64,000 nt of DNA from Parus major (taxonomy: Eukaryota; Chordata; Aves; Passeriformes; Paridae): NCBI RefSeq assembly GCF_001522545.3, contig NC_031772.1, positions 4,303,787-4,367,786 of the forward strand, written 5' to 3'. The first letter of the stretch is position 1. Every line of letters starts with the position of its first letter. The notes beneath the pieces were generated by a model. That model searched no databases and had not been told where the DNA came from. It saw only the letters and a program-made list of their open reading frames with translations. A program made the position numbers and the translations under genes. Positions 1 through 12,348 of the stretch are shown here, in pieces.

Positions 1-1149
1 GAAACTTGCCCTGAAGGCAGGAACTGCCTCAAAACAAATGGAATCAAAGGAGTGGAGTATATGCAAAAATCCTATGCGTGGATTTATATAAAAAACCACG
101 TGAGTTCTCTATCACAAAACAGGAATCTACTAGCCAGGTTAAAATAAGATTAAAATTTAGCAGCTACCTCATATCATATTTTCTATAAAACATGTTAATT
201 AAAGAATAAAGTCATAGGTTTATGACTTTCTCCTACCACTGAGATATCTTGAGGTGGATCACAAAACTGTATCAAATCCTGCTGGTTTATTTTTCCCAGA
301 AGTTACAAGAGACATGATGATTGCCAGAAGCTTGTAGGCCAAACTCAGTATCCTAATTCAGGTATGTATTTATAAATCTCTGATGACAACCACCAAAAAC
401 CCCTACACAAGCGGAACAGATCCTTCCACTTCACCTCAGCTCACTGATGATCCATGGATTTGGTTTTAATCTTGGTCTGCCAGATGGTGACCCACAGAAA
501 GTGGAATCTTAAGAAGAATAAAACTTATTAATAATAGTAAAGAACACATAAACTTATGTCACTCCACTAAACGTACTGAATCATTCAGATTTATGTACTG
601 AGCCAAACTACTTAAGATCACCCAGACAGACAGCAAAGCCAAAGAGAGTTTCTTTTGCTGTAAGAAATTAAGGTAAAATGCTTTATTTTAATTTCGCTGT
701 CTGTCCTCATTGGCATCATCCTTTGCAGATATATATACACACATTTTAAATGCCTTAAAAAAGTAAATATGAAGATTCATGTGAGAGGAACCTATTCGTC
801 AATTTGAGTGTGAGCACTGGAAAACCTGTCTAAATATTTGTGAGAAAGCTTAGATCTTTACATGCACGTTCTTCTGTTTGAAGACACTAGAGATATTTTA
901 GATACTTGTAACCCTGTTAGCATGATTTTAACAGCCTTGTTTTAGTGATGTACAGCACCACTAGCACTTTACCATGTTACTACCGAACTATCATCTCGAT
1001 ATTCCTCGAGTTGAAGGTGTTTCGGGGGCTGAGATTATATGGAGAAGAACCAGAAGAAAAACACTACTTTTATTTCCTTGTGCACAATTTAACCACTTCG
1101 CGAACCAGCTCTTTTCCCCTCACGTCCCACATCACAGAGACCTCTCATT
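1..1149 (-). other. Presumed intron 1 of the leftmost gene
   Basis: AT-rich DNA downstream of the first-exon donor at 1360. I see no exon with convincing splice sites and no recognisable repeat. Confidence 0.45.
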
Positions 1150-1360
1150 GCCCCACTCCTCCACCTGACCCCGGGCTTCCGCGGCACCCGGGGCTCCTTC
1201 CCCCCAGCGCCGGCGGAGCTGCGGGCGGGCCGGGCGCTCCCGAGGGCGGCACGGAGCCGCTCCAGCTGCCCCGAGCCCGCGGAAGAGCGAGAGCGGAGCC
1301 TGAGGGGCAGCGGAGCCGCGGGGCCGGGGCAGCGCCGGCCTGAGGGCAGCGGACACTCAC

Positions 1361-1372
1361 CTTGGCCGCCAT
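1361..1372 (-). CDS. First coding exon (partial gene) beginning Met-Ala-Ala-Lys
   Basis: The minus strand reads CCAAC ATG GCG GCC AAG | GTGAGTG: a start codon, four codons and a strong splice donor. The rest of the gene is left of the window and I do not recognise it from four residues. The codons could also be 5'UTR if the true start is in a later exon. The gene runs head-to-tail with the CNK gene. Confidence 0.5.
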
Positions 1373-1376
1373 GTTG
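1361..1376 (-). promoter_or_regulatory. YY1-type element overlapping the start codon
   Basis: CCAACATGGCGGCCAA on the minus strand fits the YY1 consensus AANATGGCGGC, which often sits just downstream of the transcription start in CpG promoters. It supports a promoter reading leftwards. Confidence 0.6.
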
Positions 1377-1429
1377 GACAGCGCCGCGTACGGCGCGCGG
1401 GAAGGGCCGCACCGGGCGGGGCCGAGCGG

Positions 1430-1697
1430 CCGGGGCGGGACCGCGCTCCGACCGGGCGGGGATCGCCCCAAAGCGGGGCGGGCATTACCCCAAAGCGGGC
1501 AGAGATGGTACCCCTCAGGCGGGGCGGGATCGCCCTCAGGCGGGGCGGGCATTACCCCAAAGCGGGCAGGGATGGTCCCCCTCAGGCGGGGCGGGATCTC
1601 CCTCAGGCGGGGCGGGCATCACCCCGAAGCGGGCAGGGATGGCACTCCTCAGCCGGGGCAGGGGTGATCTCCCTCAGCCGGGGTGGGATCGCCCTCA
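1430..1697. repeat. 67-bp GC-box minisatellite in the CpG promoter
   Basis: Copies start at about 1430 (diverged), 1497, 1564 and 1631, giving an exact 67-bp spacing between the words GGGCAGRGATGG. Each good copy holds two GGGGCGGG Sp/KLF boxes; I count six in the array (near 1431, 1476, 1519, 1540, 1586, 1607). From about 1700 to 1860 degenerate half-units containing GGATCGCCC continue. The peptide reading frames across it are by-products of the repeat. Confidence 0.85.
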
Positions 1698-1904
1698 GCC
1701 GGCGTCTCCCAAAAGCAGGCAGGAATCCCTCTCAACTGCGGAGGGGTCACCCTCAGCCGGGATCGCCCGAAATCGGGCAGAGATCCCTCCCAGCCGAGAT
1801 CGCCCTAAGGCGGGCGGGGATCCCCCACAGCCGGGGCTGGGATCGCCCCAGATCGACAGCGATGCCCCTCAGCCCGCACCGCACTCACCCCGGACCACCC
1901 CCAG

Positions 1905-1958
1905 AGCACACAAAATCCCCCAAAAACACACAATCGAAGTGCAGATAATTCGTTTATT
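1905..1958 (-). terminator. Poly(A) signal and GU-rich downstream element
   Basis: The minus strand carries AATAAA at 1958-1953, followed about 25-50 nt downstream by a run rich in TGTGTG and TTTTTGGGGG (plus-strand 1905-1930 is its complement). This is the classical order of hexamer, cleavage site and GU-rich element. It is the natural end of the CNK transcript and sits about 0.5 kb upstream of the promoter of the next minus-strand gene. Confidence 0.65.
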
Positions 1959-3051
1959 GAAGTCCAAATTTACAACTGAAGTTTACAATTTTATTTTTTT
2001 TTCCCCCCAAAGCAAAAGCTTTGCTTGAATTTAGGAAGAATAAATGTTTGTTTTTGTTTTTATTTTTGTTTTTTTAATAATGTACAGACTATATCTCTTA
2101 AATAAGTTAATATCTTTGAAAAAAGAGCAATATGTTCCTTTTTTTAATGTTGCAGTGCAACTTACAACTTACACGTCTGTGCAATGTACCATGAGGTATA
2201 TGCCCAGTGAGCAACACACAGTGAAGTTTTCCATTCATAAATTTTCGTTGTAGACACACAAAAAGTTAACAAGTTATTAATCTGTGATAGAAAACGCAGC
2301 CGGTTACAGTAATTCACACAGAACTCGTTTGGAAAGAGGGAAAAAAGAAACCTAATGTTCATTGCCTATAGAAACTATTGGATCGTCTCTCAACTTAGAC
2401 AAGTATAAAATTAAAAATACTGTTGTGAAACTGAAGAAATACTGTGTTATCCAGGGGTTGAAACCTTGTTTGACCTGTATTAGTCTAGAACCATTGGTTT
2501 TCTCTCTGTAGCATCCATGAGCTGAGGGATTTACTGTGGTACCGATGGAGCATCTGCTCGTCAAAGCATTAAGCATGATGGGCACTATAGAAAAGTTGCA
2601 GAATGCTCAAAATCTTACAACTCCAACATTTTCCCTGGCATGGACAGGTGGTTTTCCATTGTCTTTCAGTTCATCTCCCAGCTGATCAGAAAAACAAGGC
2701 TGAAACATGGAAGATTACTCGTATTTTGAAGCTTGACACTTCAAACTTCTCAAGATGGCTCTAAAATACTTATTTTTCTTAATGACAGAAAACATATATT
2801 TATTTAAGAAAGAATCATCCACAATATAACTTTGTGATAAATAACAGTTCTGCCTCTAATACATATATACATACTGCTTGTAAACAAAAATGCCCACAGG
2901 TCATGGAGTCTCCATGATTTTTATACAAGGCGCTATTGATTTTTAATTTTTTTTTAAATTTTTTTTAATTTATTTTTTTGTTATTGAAAACAGTCCTAGT
3001 GAAAGTTTGGTTTATAACCTCCTATTGCTACAGAAACGGTAAGAATGTTTA

Positions 3052-3059
3052 TATTTACA
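3052..3059 (-). promoter_or_regulatory. Second Pumilio response element in 3'UTR
   Basis: The minus strand reads TGTAAATA. It lies in the distal part of the predicted 3'UTR and would be lost if a proximal poly(A) site is used. Confidence 0.35.
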
Positions 3060-6000
3060 AAGAAACAAAGACCATGGAGACCCCATAGCATTATTTGCCA
3101 AAGATTTGAAGTTGGTGGGGTTCGCAAAATACACGTTGTCAGCACGTTGGACAGGTTGAACACCAGCAGTACGATACTCCAGTGCTTTGGTATTTCAACC
3201 CCTGAATATACAAAGACATTACTACAGCCTACTTCACAGTTTAATGCAAGTAAAGTGCAAGCCATAGTACAAGGGTGTCATACATTTCCATACATGTAAG
3301 CGTTATCTAAAAAAGGCTCTGTACAAGGTTTATTAGCTATTTAGTAACCTAGATGGAAGTCACCTATGGCCCAGCAATTAATGGTCTTACAAGGATATTG
3401 TCTTTGTAATACAGTATGTGTCAAATGTAAAACGTTTATTAATACTAGTGCATTTCTCTTAAATCCTAACTTGTTTTCTCGTCAGATTTTTAAGCTGAAA
3501 TCCTTGTTTCTCAGTAAAACAGAAGTCTTAACTGGTAACAGGGTCTTACTGGTATTTTGGCCAGCGAACACAGTTTGTTAAGACGTATTTGTTTTGTGGT
3601 TGCTAGTGAAAAAATGCAATAGTTAATATGTATAATGTGACATCCTTATTTAATCTGCAGCATTCAGACAGACACATTTACTGCTAGTAAAAAGATCTGT
3701 ATTGATACCCTCACCAATGCCTGAGGATGAGCAATATTCTAGAAATGTGAGGACAGAAGCTACAGGGCTTAGCAGGTCAAACAGCAGGTTGCCAACGTAT
3801 TTGATCATTTTTACAACATTGCTTTCTTTCAAATACTGCTCATACAGTGGCATTAATGCTTAAAGTCCCTAGCTGTCACTTCTACCACATGTATGTTCCT
3901 AATAAAAATAAAAATACATCTGTCTGGCCTGCATTAAGAATGAATATGGTTCTTTTCCTGAAGGCAGTTTCTGTCTGAATTATTTAAACATTTTTATTAA
4001 GAGGAGGTCCCAGTAGTATATCACCTGTCTTCAAACCTGATAAAAGCTTAAACAATATTCTTTATAAACCTCCTTCTGGATGTACAAGAGTTGTATAACC
4101 TGTAAAATATAGAAAATAAGCTTTAAAAAATGTTTCTTCATCTATTAGTTATACCCAGAGTGGAGAGTTCCCTGCCCACATGTTAGAGAGTGGAACTGAT
4201 CAGAAACATCACACTTCGCTTGTGTGTAATGGCAGCAAAGAAAATAACTATAAACATCAACAAAGGAAATAACAACTTATTAGTTTTGGTTTAAATACCC
4301 CTGAAATTTCCATACATCAGCTGATACGGCTCAGATGGGATTTTCAGATGGGATTTTCAGATCTGTGCTCCCTTAACACCCATCAAGAGCCTCAGCCACA
4401 TGCTGTGAATTCATCTGAGAGGAGGTGGAGGACCTTTCCCCACAGCATCCTGCCTGGGGAACCTACCCTGAGCCTCAGCTTTAGTGAGAGAAAAGTTCTG
4501 GAAGAAAAAGAGCATTTTAATACTGAATATAAATGAATAGTTAATATTGCTTCTCCAGTCCTTCCTGTTATTACCCATTTTTTGTCCTAGTGGTAAATAA
4601 ACATTATTTGGTAGCAGGGAGGGTGATGTATTGTGGCCTAATGGAAAATCTACCATGGAAATCCTGTGCCCTTCTGGCTGCCCTAAAGCAGCATTTCCCA
4701 GCTGTGAAAACTGAGGAGAGAATCAAATCCTTCCTGAGACCAAGCTACGCTTATTCCTCTAACAGTGAGTGTGGGGAACCCAGGTATGCCCTGAATGGGG
4801 TTCAAGCTGAGGCCCAGCAATGCAGGCAGGCCTGTGCTCTCTTCCTTGGGGAATCTCCCTGGGGCTGCATCTTGAGACACTCAGAATCTCTGTAGAGACA
4901 CAAGACTTGCTTGTACTGACAAACTGAGTGTTTAAACTATAACTAAATTGCCTGGTGCTATCCTCTAATTCAGGAGCAGCTGACAGAGAGGGCTGGTTTT
5001 GTTGTGCTGCATCGTGCCTTACATTTTACACAAACCATCTTCTAAGGGCTTCACTCCCCAGCACGTGAAGGGTTTGTACAAACTGTTGGTGAACAAAACA
5101 GCTCTTCTGGCAGAGCTGTCCCTCCTCAAGGATCAACAGCATCCATCTATACCAGCTTGGTTATAAATACTGCTATTTTTGGCACAAAGAATGCTATTAT
5201 CACTTCGGAAGATGGTAAAAGTACACGAGGAAAGAATATGACAAGTAAGGTACGTGATAATCTTGGCCTGATTTGCATTACTTGAGACAAAGATAAGAAC
5301 ATTCTTTGTTCTCCTTGGATTTGTGTTGAGTTAAACAATTTATACCAAATTCTTCATTTTTCTCCCAGGGGTCCTATTAACATTTGAAGTGAAATCTCCT
5401 AAAGGTCAGCAGCAGAATTGTACAATTTTTGAGGAGGCTGAGCCCTTCCCAGAGCCACTGTAAAATAACTTCTTCAAAGGTACTTGTGCTGTCCTTCACA
5501 AGACCTTGGAGGATGAGCGTTCTGCAACTGCTGAGAGGAGTGAGAGTAGCTTAACTGGCCATGTACAATTCTCTGCAACACTCATTTCTTTTTCCTTGGA
5601 TAAAGCCAGTGGAGCACCGCATTCCCAGCTCAAAAGGCAGTAGCCAAGAGCTGAATATATCCCGATAACAACTCCCTTCTCCTCCTTTGATTTTTGTTCG
5701 TGTCAATTACAGCAAGCTCGTTTTCACTTAAAATAATGAAACCAAGAAAAAAGCCTCGGTTCTTTCAGGAAGTGATGCCCAGAGAGCTATTAAGACACAT
5801 TCAAAGATCTGACATGTCACTGAATACAGACCAGTATTAAAAAAGGAGGGGAATCAATAGCTCAGGGGGAACATTAAATCAGTTGTAATGAAAAATAGCC
5901 AGTAACAAAAAGACTCAGCTTGTGGAGTGTCAGAGAAAGTCTATGGGCTGAGACATTTTACCTGTAGGAGATCTGAATGAAGACACTAACTTTAATAAGA

Positions 6001-8976
6001 TCCAGTTAAATAAAGCACATCCAAACAACATTCCCATGTTGTCGTAAAAGTTAAAAACCAAGTTTTACCTGAGAATTCAGGCAGGAAAACTGGTAAATTA
6101 ATAAATCTATTGTACAGGTACTGTTTATTTCCCTTGATGAACTCAACAGCCAAGCCTTGTTCTTTTCTTATTTAAAAATATGGCATCAAAACAACCACAA
6201 CAATTCCAGCTGCTTTGTACAGTGTGTTTAAGTACCTGTTGGTCCAGCAGAATTGGACATATTTTAATACGTAAGCAGGATTTGGTGTATGAATTTTTCA
6301 ATACAGTAACTGTATTGCACTTTGCATTCCAGTGAGTTCAAAGGTGGTGCAAATCCAAATAATTGTGCTGTGGTGACTGTGCACATTCCTCTCTGCAGTC
6401 CATTTAGATTGGCACCTACATCCAGAAGGAAGAAACCGGTGGCAGGGAGGAAAGGGCTACAGGGTGGGGTTGAGTACATGTGCCAGGAGGATAAGTGCTT
6501 GTGAAATGGCTTCCAAATGCCAGATGACATTTGTGAAAGAATAAAGTCTCTGTATTGCTTAATTTACCAATTAGATTTTGCTTGCTCTAAGGCACAAGCA
6601 ATGCCAGACAAATGGTTCAAACTTTTCTCCCAGTTAATCTTAAACCCATTAGAGGGAATTTCTCCAGTGTATCTCATCTCATTTCATCTCATGAATCTCC
6701 TGGACAATTTATTTGGCCTATTCAGTGCAAATTACATTTGCTGAGTGCTGCTCTGCAAGAGCAGAATGCAAACTCACAATTCCAAGAATTTTAGAAATGA
6801 TGATCTCATGACACTGAAAGATTTTTTAAGATAAGCTGAATGAAAGCATGAACTCTCTGCTATTTATCTCATCCTTTCATAATACAGAAATGGTATTTAA
6901 ACTTAAAACAGAGATAAACTGCTTTCCATACTACTCGAGTTATTTCTGAGAAATCTATCTTCCCAATTATGTTTCTCATTTTCAGCTGTATCTATAAGTA
7001 ATATTCTCTGTTTACTTGTGACTTGTGAATATGGTCAGTTATGTCTTGAGTGATGATGCAGTGGCATTTGAAATCTTTTTGGAAAGCAATTTGAAAATAA
7101 TATAAATATTTTCATTACAAAAGCACAAACCTACTTTTTGGGTTTGAAACAATAAGCATATTTAAATTTCTTTAGGAATTTAGATATTTCAATCTATGTA
7201 ACTCTTTCTGTGACCATCCATTACTGCTTGCATTTATAATATGAATTAATTTCTAAATGGATTCTGTAATTTATGCTGTTGCTCACTGGAAATGAAGGAA
7301 TGAAATTAAGACTGGAAAGAAGGGAGGAGGCAAGAGAAAGGTGTTTTTAATTTTGTCTTTGTTTCTCACTATGCAATTGTATTTTAAATTGCTAATAAAT
7401 GAATTTTCCCCATGTCAGGTTTGTTTTGCCTACAATAACCATTAGCAGGTGATCTCCCTGTCTTTGTCTCAACCCAGGAGCTTTCTCATGACATTTTTCC
7501 TCCCTGTCCAGCCAAGTTCAGCCCCCCTCAGCTGCTCTGTGGAGACAGAACTAAACACCCAGGACACCTTCGCCTGGTCTGGCTTTGGGAATAATGAAAT
7601 CTCTTCCCAGATACTAGGACCTCACTGAAATGACATTTTTTCCTCTATTCTATTGAACTCCATGAATTTTACAGTCCTTGATGGATGAGCAACAATTAGG
7701 TTTATCTTGTGAAAAAATTATCAGTGAATTTGTTTTGGTGAAATGACATCAGCTGTATTCACATCCCCTTCATTCTGCCTTTTAGAACTATTCTAGCAAG
7801 CAGAGTCAAAGCAAACTAGCAATGGCTTTGAAATCTATGTTCAGTAGCATTCAGAGCAATCTTTTCCCCCCCTCAAGAATACAAATATTTTCCCCAAAAT
7901 CTGATTCTTGCAAACTGTTCTCACCCAGGCAAGGAAGTGAAATACACTGCGTGACTCGTGTGTCTTCCCAAACCAATCAATGCCGATTGGTTTTTGAACG
8001 ATGTTTTGAATAACTTCACCCACTTGCAAATGTACTGCTAGCAGTTAAAAATTATTGCCAGACATTACATAATTTTGAATAATTAACTCAGCTATAGATG
8101 TCAGTCTATCACAGAATGTAATTGATTAGCTCAGGAGGTTTTTTAAGCTTCATTCTCATGCTTTTTTTGAATTTTGTGACTCACAGTCATGTGTCACTTA
8201 AATTCACAGTGAAGAAACGATGAAAACCTGCAGTATGTACCTTACTCAGTGCAGATGTTTTGTTTTTCTTTCACCATGAAATACATCAAATTCTATTAAA
8301 ACCAGTTTAATTTGCAGCATTAGTGAACAACCAATATTGTTCTACTTGTATCTTACCTCTGTGCCAAACCTGCTTGCTCGTGTTCCTTCGTTTAAAGGCA
8401 GGCACAGCACGTTACAAACACAGTATTTAAATGGCATGTACAGAGTGCCCATAGGGCCAGACTGGGATCTATTTCTCAGATGTACAGTGTACATTTTAAG
8501 GCACACTATAGGGATTGAGTTTACACTTTGATAACTCTGTCCTTTTATTTGCAAAGATGGTCACTACCTGGAAATGTTGCAAAAATAAATGTTCACGCCT
8601 AAGAGTGGCCAATGTATTCATGTCTTCATTTTTATATTTTTTTCTCAAGAAAAAAATGTGTGAAAATGTGAACTTTAGGGCATTTTAAAAGGAAATGTCA
8701 ACTACCATGTTACATTTTATATACATAGATATGTATTTATATATATATCTAAATATATAAAATGATTGTAGGAGCTCATACTATAAGCTGAGTTTTAGTA
8801 CAGTACTTTAAATATACCGGTATTTATTTTCAGTTACACTTCTGCACCGCTTCTTTCTAATGCAGAGCTTGATACGGACATTGGTTGATAACAGCAAACA
8901 AAATAATTCATAAAGAATATTATTGTCTTATCATGCAATGTAGTAGGCATCCTGTGGCACTATTCTCTTACCCAAG

Positions 8977-8984
8977 TATTTACA
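8977..8984 (-). promoter_or_regulatory. Pumilio response element (UGUAAAUA) in 3'UTR
   Basis: The minus strand reads TGTAAATA, a perfect UGUANAUA, about 90 nt after the stop codon. Position just inside the 3'UTR favours function, but an 8-mer can occur by chance. Confidence 0.4.
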
Positions 8985-9075
8985 GTACTGCTGAGTACCT
9001 TAGCAATAAATTCACCAGTGTTTGTTTGTCTGCATCAGTCAGGGCACCCAGCAGTGACCCAGGCTGAGGCTCCTG

Positions 9076-9291
9076 TCACACGTGAGTCTCGATGAAGGAG
9101 TGTGTGTGTGTCAGCATTGGGGCTGAGCTGGCCAGTTCAGAGGCTCCATTTTGAGACTTCCCAGCAGCACTGTACTCACAAATGTCCAGGAAAAACTCGT
9201 AGTTCTTTAATTTCCAATCTTTGAACTTCTTGGATGTTAAGTTGGGATCATCCAGAAGGTTGTTGATAACTGTGAGGTCCCCTTCTTTTGC
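9076..9291 (-). CDS. IPCEF1: CNKSR3/IPCEF1 terminal coding exon with C-terminal PDZ ligand
   Basis: 216 coding bases from acceptor aaatttgCCAG to TGA at 9078-9076. It encodes AKEGDLTVINNLLDDPNLTS, KKFKDWKLKNYEFFLDICE and ends THTHSFIETHV. LLDDPxLT(S/A)(K/R)K(F/Y)xxWK is the IPCEF1/CNK2 helical end. The last four residues ETHV form a class I PDZ ligand identical to the end of CNK2, so a membrane-associated PDZ partner is likely. Visible residues 718-788. Confidence 0.95.
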   Translation of the reverse strand, partial: AKEGDLTVINNLLDDPNLTSKKFKDWKLKNYEFFLDICEYSAAGKSQNGASELASSAPMLTHTHSFIETHV

Positions 9292-10437
<1,146 letters not shown>

Positions 10438-10945
10438 CTTCTGCACAGAAACTATTGTGCCTTCTAATAGGAACCTTCTCTTCCAGACTGTCATCGGGCC
10501 CTTCGATGGACTTTACGCGTCCCTTCCCGCGGACGTCTCTGTTCCGGGGAAGGCTTTGGCTGCGCTGTTTCTGGGGCCGCCCGTGGGAGCCGTGTCCCCT
10601 CGGACACTCCACCAGAGGAAAAGGCCCATCCTGCTCAAAATTGTGGCGCCTCTGGACAGGCAGCGTGGCTTGTCTCCGTTTGTCCGGGGACATTCCGGGC
10701 CGGCCGCTCACGTACTCCGCCTCTGGAGGGACGGTCTGGAGGAAATGGAGCCCTGAACTGGTTAAGGGAGTCTCTATCAGGTCCTGCCAGGAGCGCCGTT
10801 CTCGGTAGGGAGGTCTGCACCCCGAGGAGTGTGTGCTGCCTGCTGCATCCTGCCGGGAGTCCTCGGCAGAAGAGTGGGAATATGTTGATTCGCTGGAAAA
10901 GTGTCGACCTTGTTTGGCTTCAGGGAATGGACTTGAAGAATTCAC
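10438..10945 (-). CDS. CNKSR3: CNKSR3 exon: long phospho-motif linker with RRSWQDLIETPLTSSGLH
   Basis: 508 bp, the largest coding exon seen, phase 0 in and one base out. Acceptor is ttatctttCCAG, donor GCAGAAG|GTAAGC. RRSWQDLIETPLTSSGLH at visible residues 531-548 is nearly identical to the CNK2 block. It is followed by KRRQATLPVQ, then KQRSQSLPRN and RRHNSFCAEE, three basic-plus-Ser/Thr motifs of the kind recognised by AGC kinases and 14-3-3 proteins (inference). Human IPCEF1 as I recall it lacks the RSWQDL block, so this lineage keeps the fuller CNK architecture. The exon is GC- and CpG-richer than its surroundings. Visible residues 482-651. Confidence 0.94.
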
Positions 10946-12247
10946 CTGGAAAGATAAAAAAACATCTGCCCGTGAGACAGTGATTTGAACAGACCCAAGT
11001 TTACACTGTGGTATAAAACTCTATATGATATCTAGTAATCAGATGGACTGATGGGTTTGATTTGTCATAACATGAACCACTGTAAACAGAAGAGAATTAG
11101 CAGTGACAACTTTTATACAAGTGCTCTTTTAACCACTCCCTATTCTTGTTTTGCACATTCTCTGCCCACAAGCAACTCCTGATGGAAAGAAAAGTGTAAC
11201 ACTGGTGCAGGTTTCCTGAAGACTCGTCCAGCTTACACTCATTTCAGCTGAGGACAGTGGAAGTCTCCAAAAGAAACCATCATTAGATTTCTCTTCTTTG
11301 TTTTTTAGGGGCCAAACAGAAAAAAAAACATAAAAACAAACCCAAACAACAAAAACTCCAGCACCCAGGAAGATTTTTGGCTGGGGGACTGTTGAACTTG
11401 TGAAACGATTTGAATGAATTCTGCTGGGTCTGTGTATAAATTTAATTCAAAACAAAGAGAAAGGCAAAAATGTGGAAAAACAGAAAGGGAGGGGCTTAAC
11501 CTGTATCCCAGTTGATAAAACAGCATCACATGGGTGAAAATCAGTCTGAACTTCACCCATGTGATGCTGTTGTCTCAGTCACTCTTTCTTTGGTTCTGGC
11601 TGTGTGAGGATCGTGTCATTCACGCTGAAGAAAAATCTGAAAGAAAAATAGAGAACAGTCCTATCTGTGCTTAGAATCATAGAATAATTATCATAATTGC
11701 CTGTGTTTTGTCTAATAGAAATGTTCTACTTGCAATATTGTCATTACCATGGTATTGTACACAAGTTTGTAAAAAAAACCCCTTTTCCTAGAAAGATTTG
11801 TTCTTCAAAAAAGAACTGAAACATGATAACTGCGTGAATGTGAGCTAATCTTAATCTCTAGCATCCAATATCCATTATCCATGATTGAAAACCGGTTTCA
11901 ACTATCCCATCCACCTTATTGTTTTCATATTCTGCAGTGAAGGTAAAATTTGAATATTCTGTTCCTGTTACGATGTCTAGTTTCACCAATCCTATAAAAG
12001 AAGGTGATATTTCCAGCCTGGTGACCAATCTGTGTCAGGAGCCATTTACCTCTCCTTCCTTTCTAACTGATTTGCTATGGAAAAATCCAGGTCTTGGCTC
12101 ATGAGGAGCAGCAGTAATTTCATTTTTACAATCACATCCGGCTTTGTTCCTCCACCTTTGTGGTGTTTAAACATCCCAGGACAAGGGAAGTGCAAGTCAA
12201 GGCACAGAGCTGTTTCTGGTGACCTAGGGCCACGCGCAGTGACTCAC
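10946..12247 (-). other. Intron
   Basis: 1.3 kb. It contains the perfect hairpin at 11519-11571. No exon or transposon was recognised. Confidence 0.9.
11519..11571. repeat. Perfect 20-bp inverted repeat (hairpin), 13-nt loop
   Basis: The left arm AACAGCATCACATGGGTGAA (11519-11538) and right arm 11552-11571 are exact reverse complements, separated by 13 nt. It lies within the 1.3-kb intron between the exons at 12248 and 10945. Transcribed in either direction it gives an unbroken 20-bp stem. Each arm contains a CACATG E-box. Confidence 0.95.
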
Positions 12248-12348
12248 TGAGGGTGTGCGGTGGTAGGTGTCACACAGCGTGGAGGAGCCCTCCTGCTTCA
12301 GGGTCAGGGAGCCGTCGATGTCGTCCTGATCGCTTTCGCTCCAGTAAT
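12248..12348 (-). CDS. IPCEF1: CNKSR3/IPCEF1 exon: DYWSES acidic block
   Basis: 101 bp, two bases in and phase 0 out. Acceptor is ttttgtcagcAG, donor CCCTCA|GTGAGT. It encodes DYWSESDQDDIDGSLTLKQE, then SSTLCDTYHRTPS. (D/C)YWSES(D/E) with a following KQ(D/E)...YDTY(P/H)R is the conserved post-PH block of CNK2 and, in shorter form, IPCEF1 (CYSESEQED). WSESD is a plausible casein kinase 2 target (inference). Visible residues 448-481. Confidence 0.92.

Larger units (their letters stand above)
1150..1870. promoter_or_regulatory. CpG-island promoter of a minus-strand gene
   Basis: An abrupt GC- and CpG-dense block in otherwise AT-rich DNA, with many CCGG, GCGC and GGGGCGGG words. It surrounds a first exon with donor on the minus strand. 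No TATA box is evident, as usual for housekeeping CpG promoters. Transcription is expected to run leftwards out of the window. Confidence 0.8.
1931..9075 (-). other. CNKSR3: Predicted long 3'UTR of the CNK gene (about 7.1 kb)
   Basis: From the stop codon at 9076 there is no further convincing exon or acceptor until a strong minus-strand poly(A) site near 1930-1958. The stretch is AT-rich, repeat-poor (no CR1 seen) and rich in short A/T tracts. Several weaker AATAAA hexamers on the minus strand (for example 2798-2803, 3991-3996) could give shorter ends. Two Pumilio elements lie within it. The full length is inferred; an unrecognised antisense or separate noncoding transcript could occupy part of it. 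Confidence 0.55.

Noticed and set aside
1089..2028. Long repetitive peptide frames across the CpG island
   Set aside because: They arise because a 67-bp GC-rich unit is translated in shifting frames; the peptides are Gly/Arg/Pro repeats with no splice or start context.
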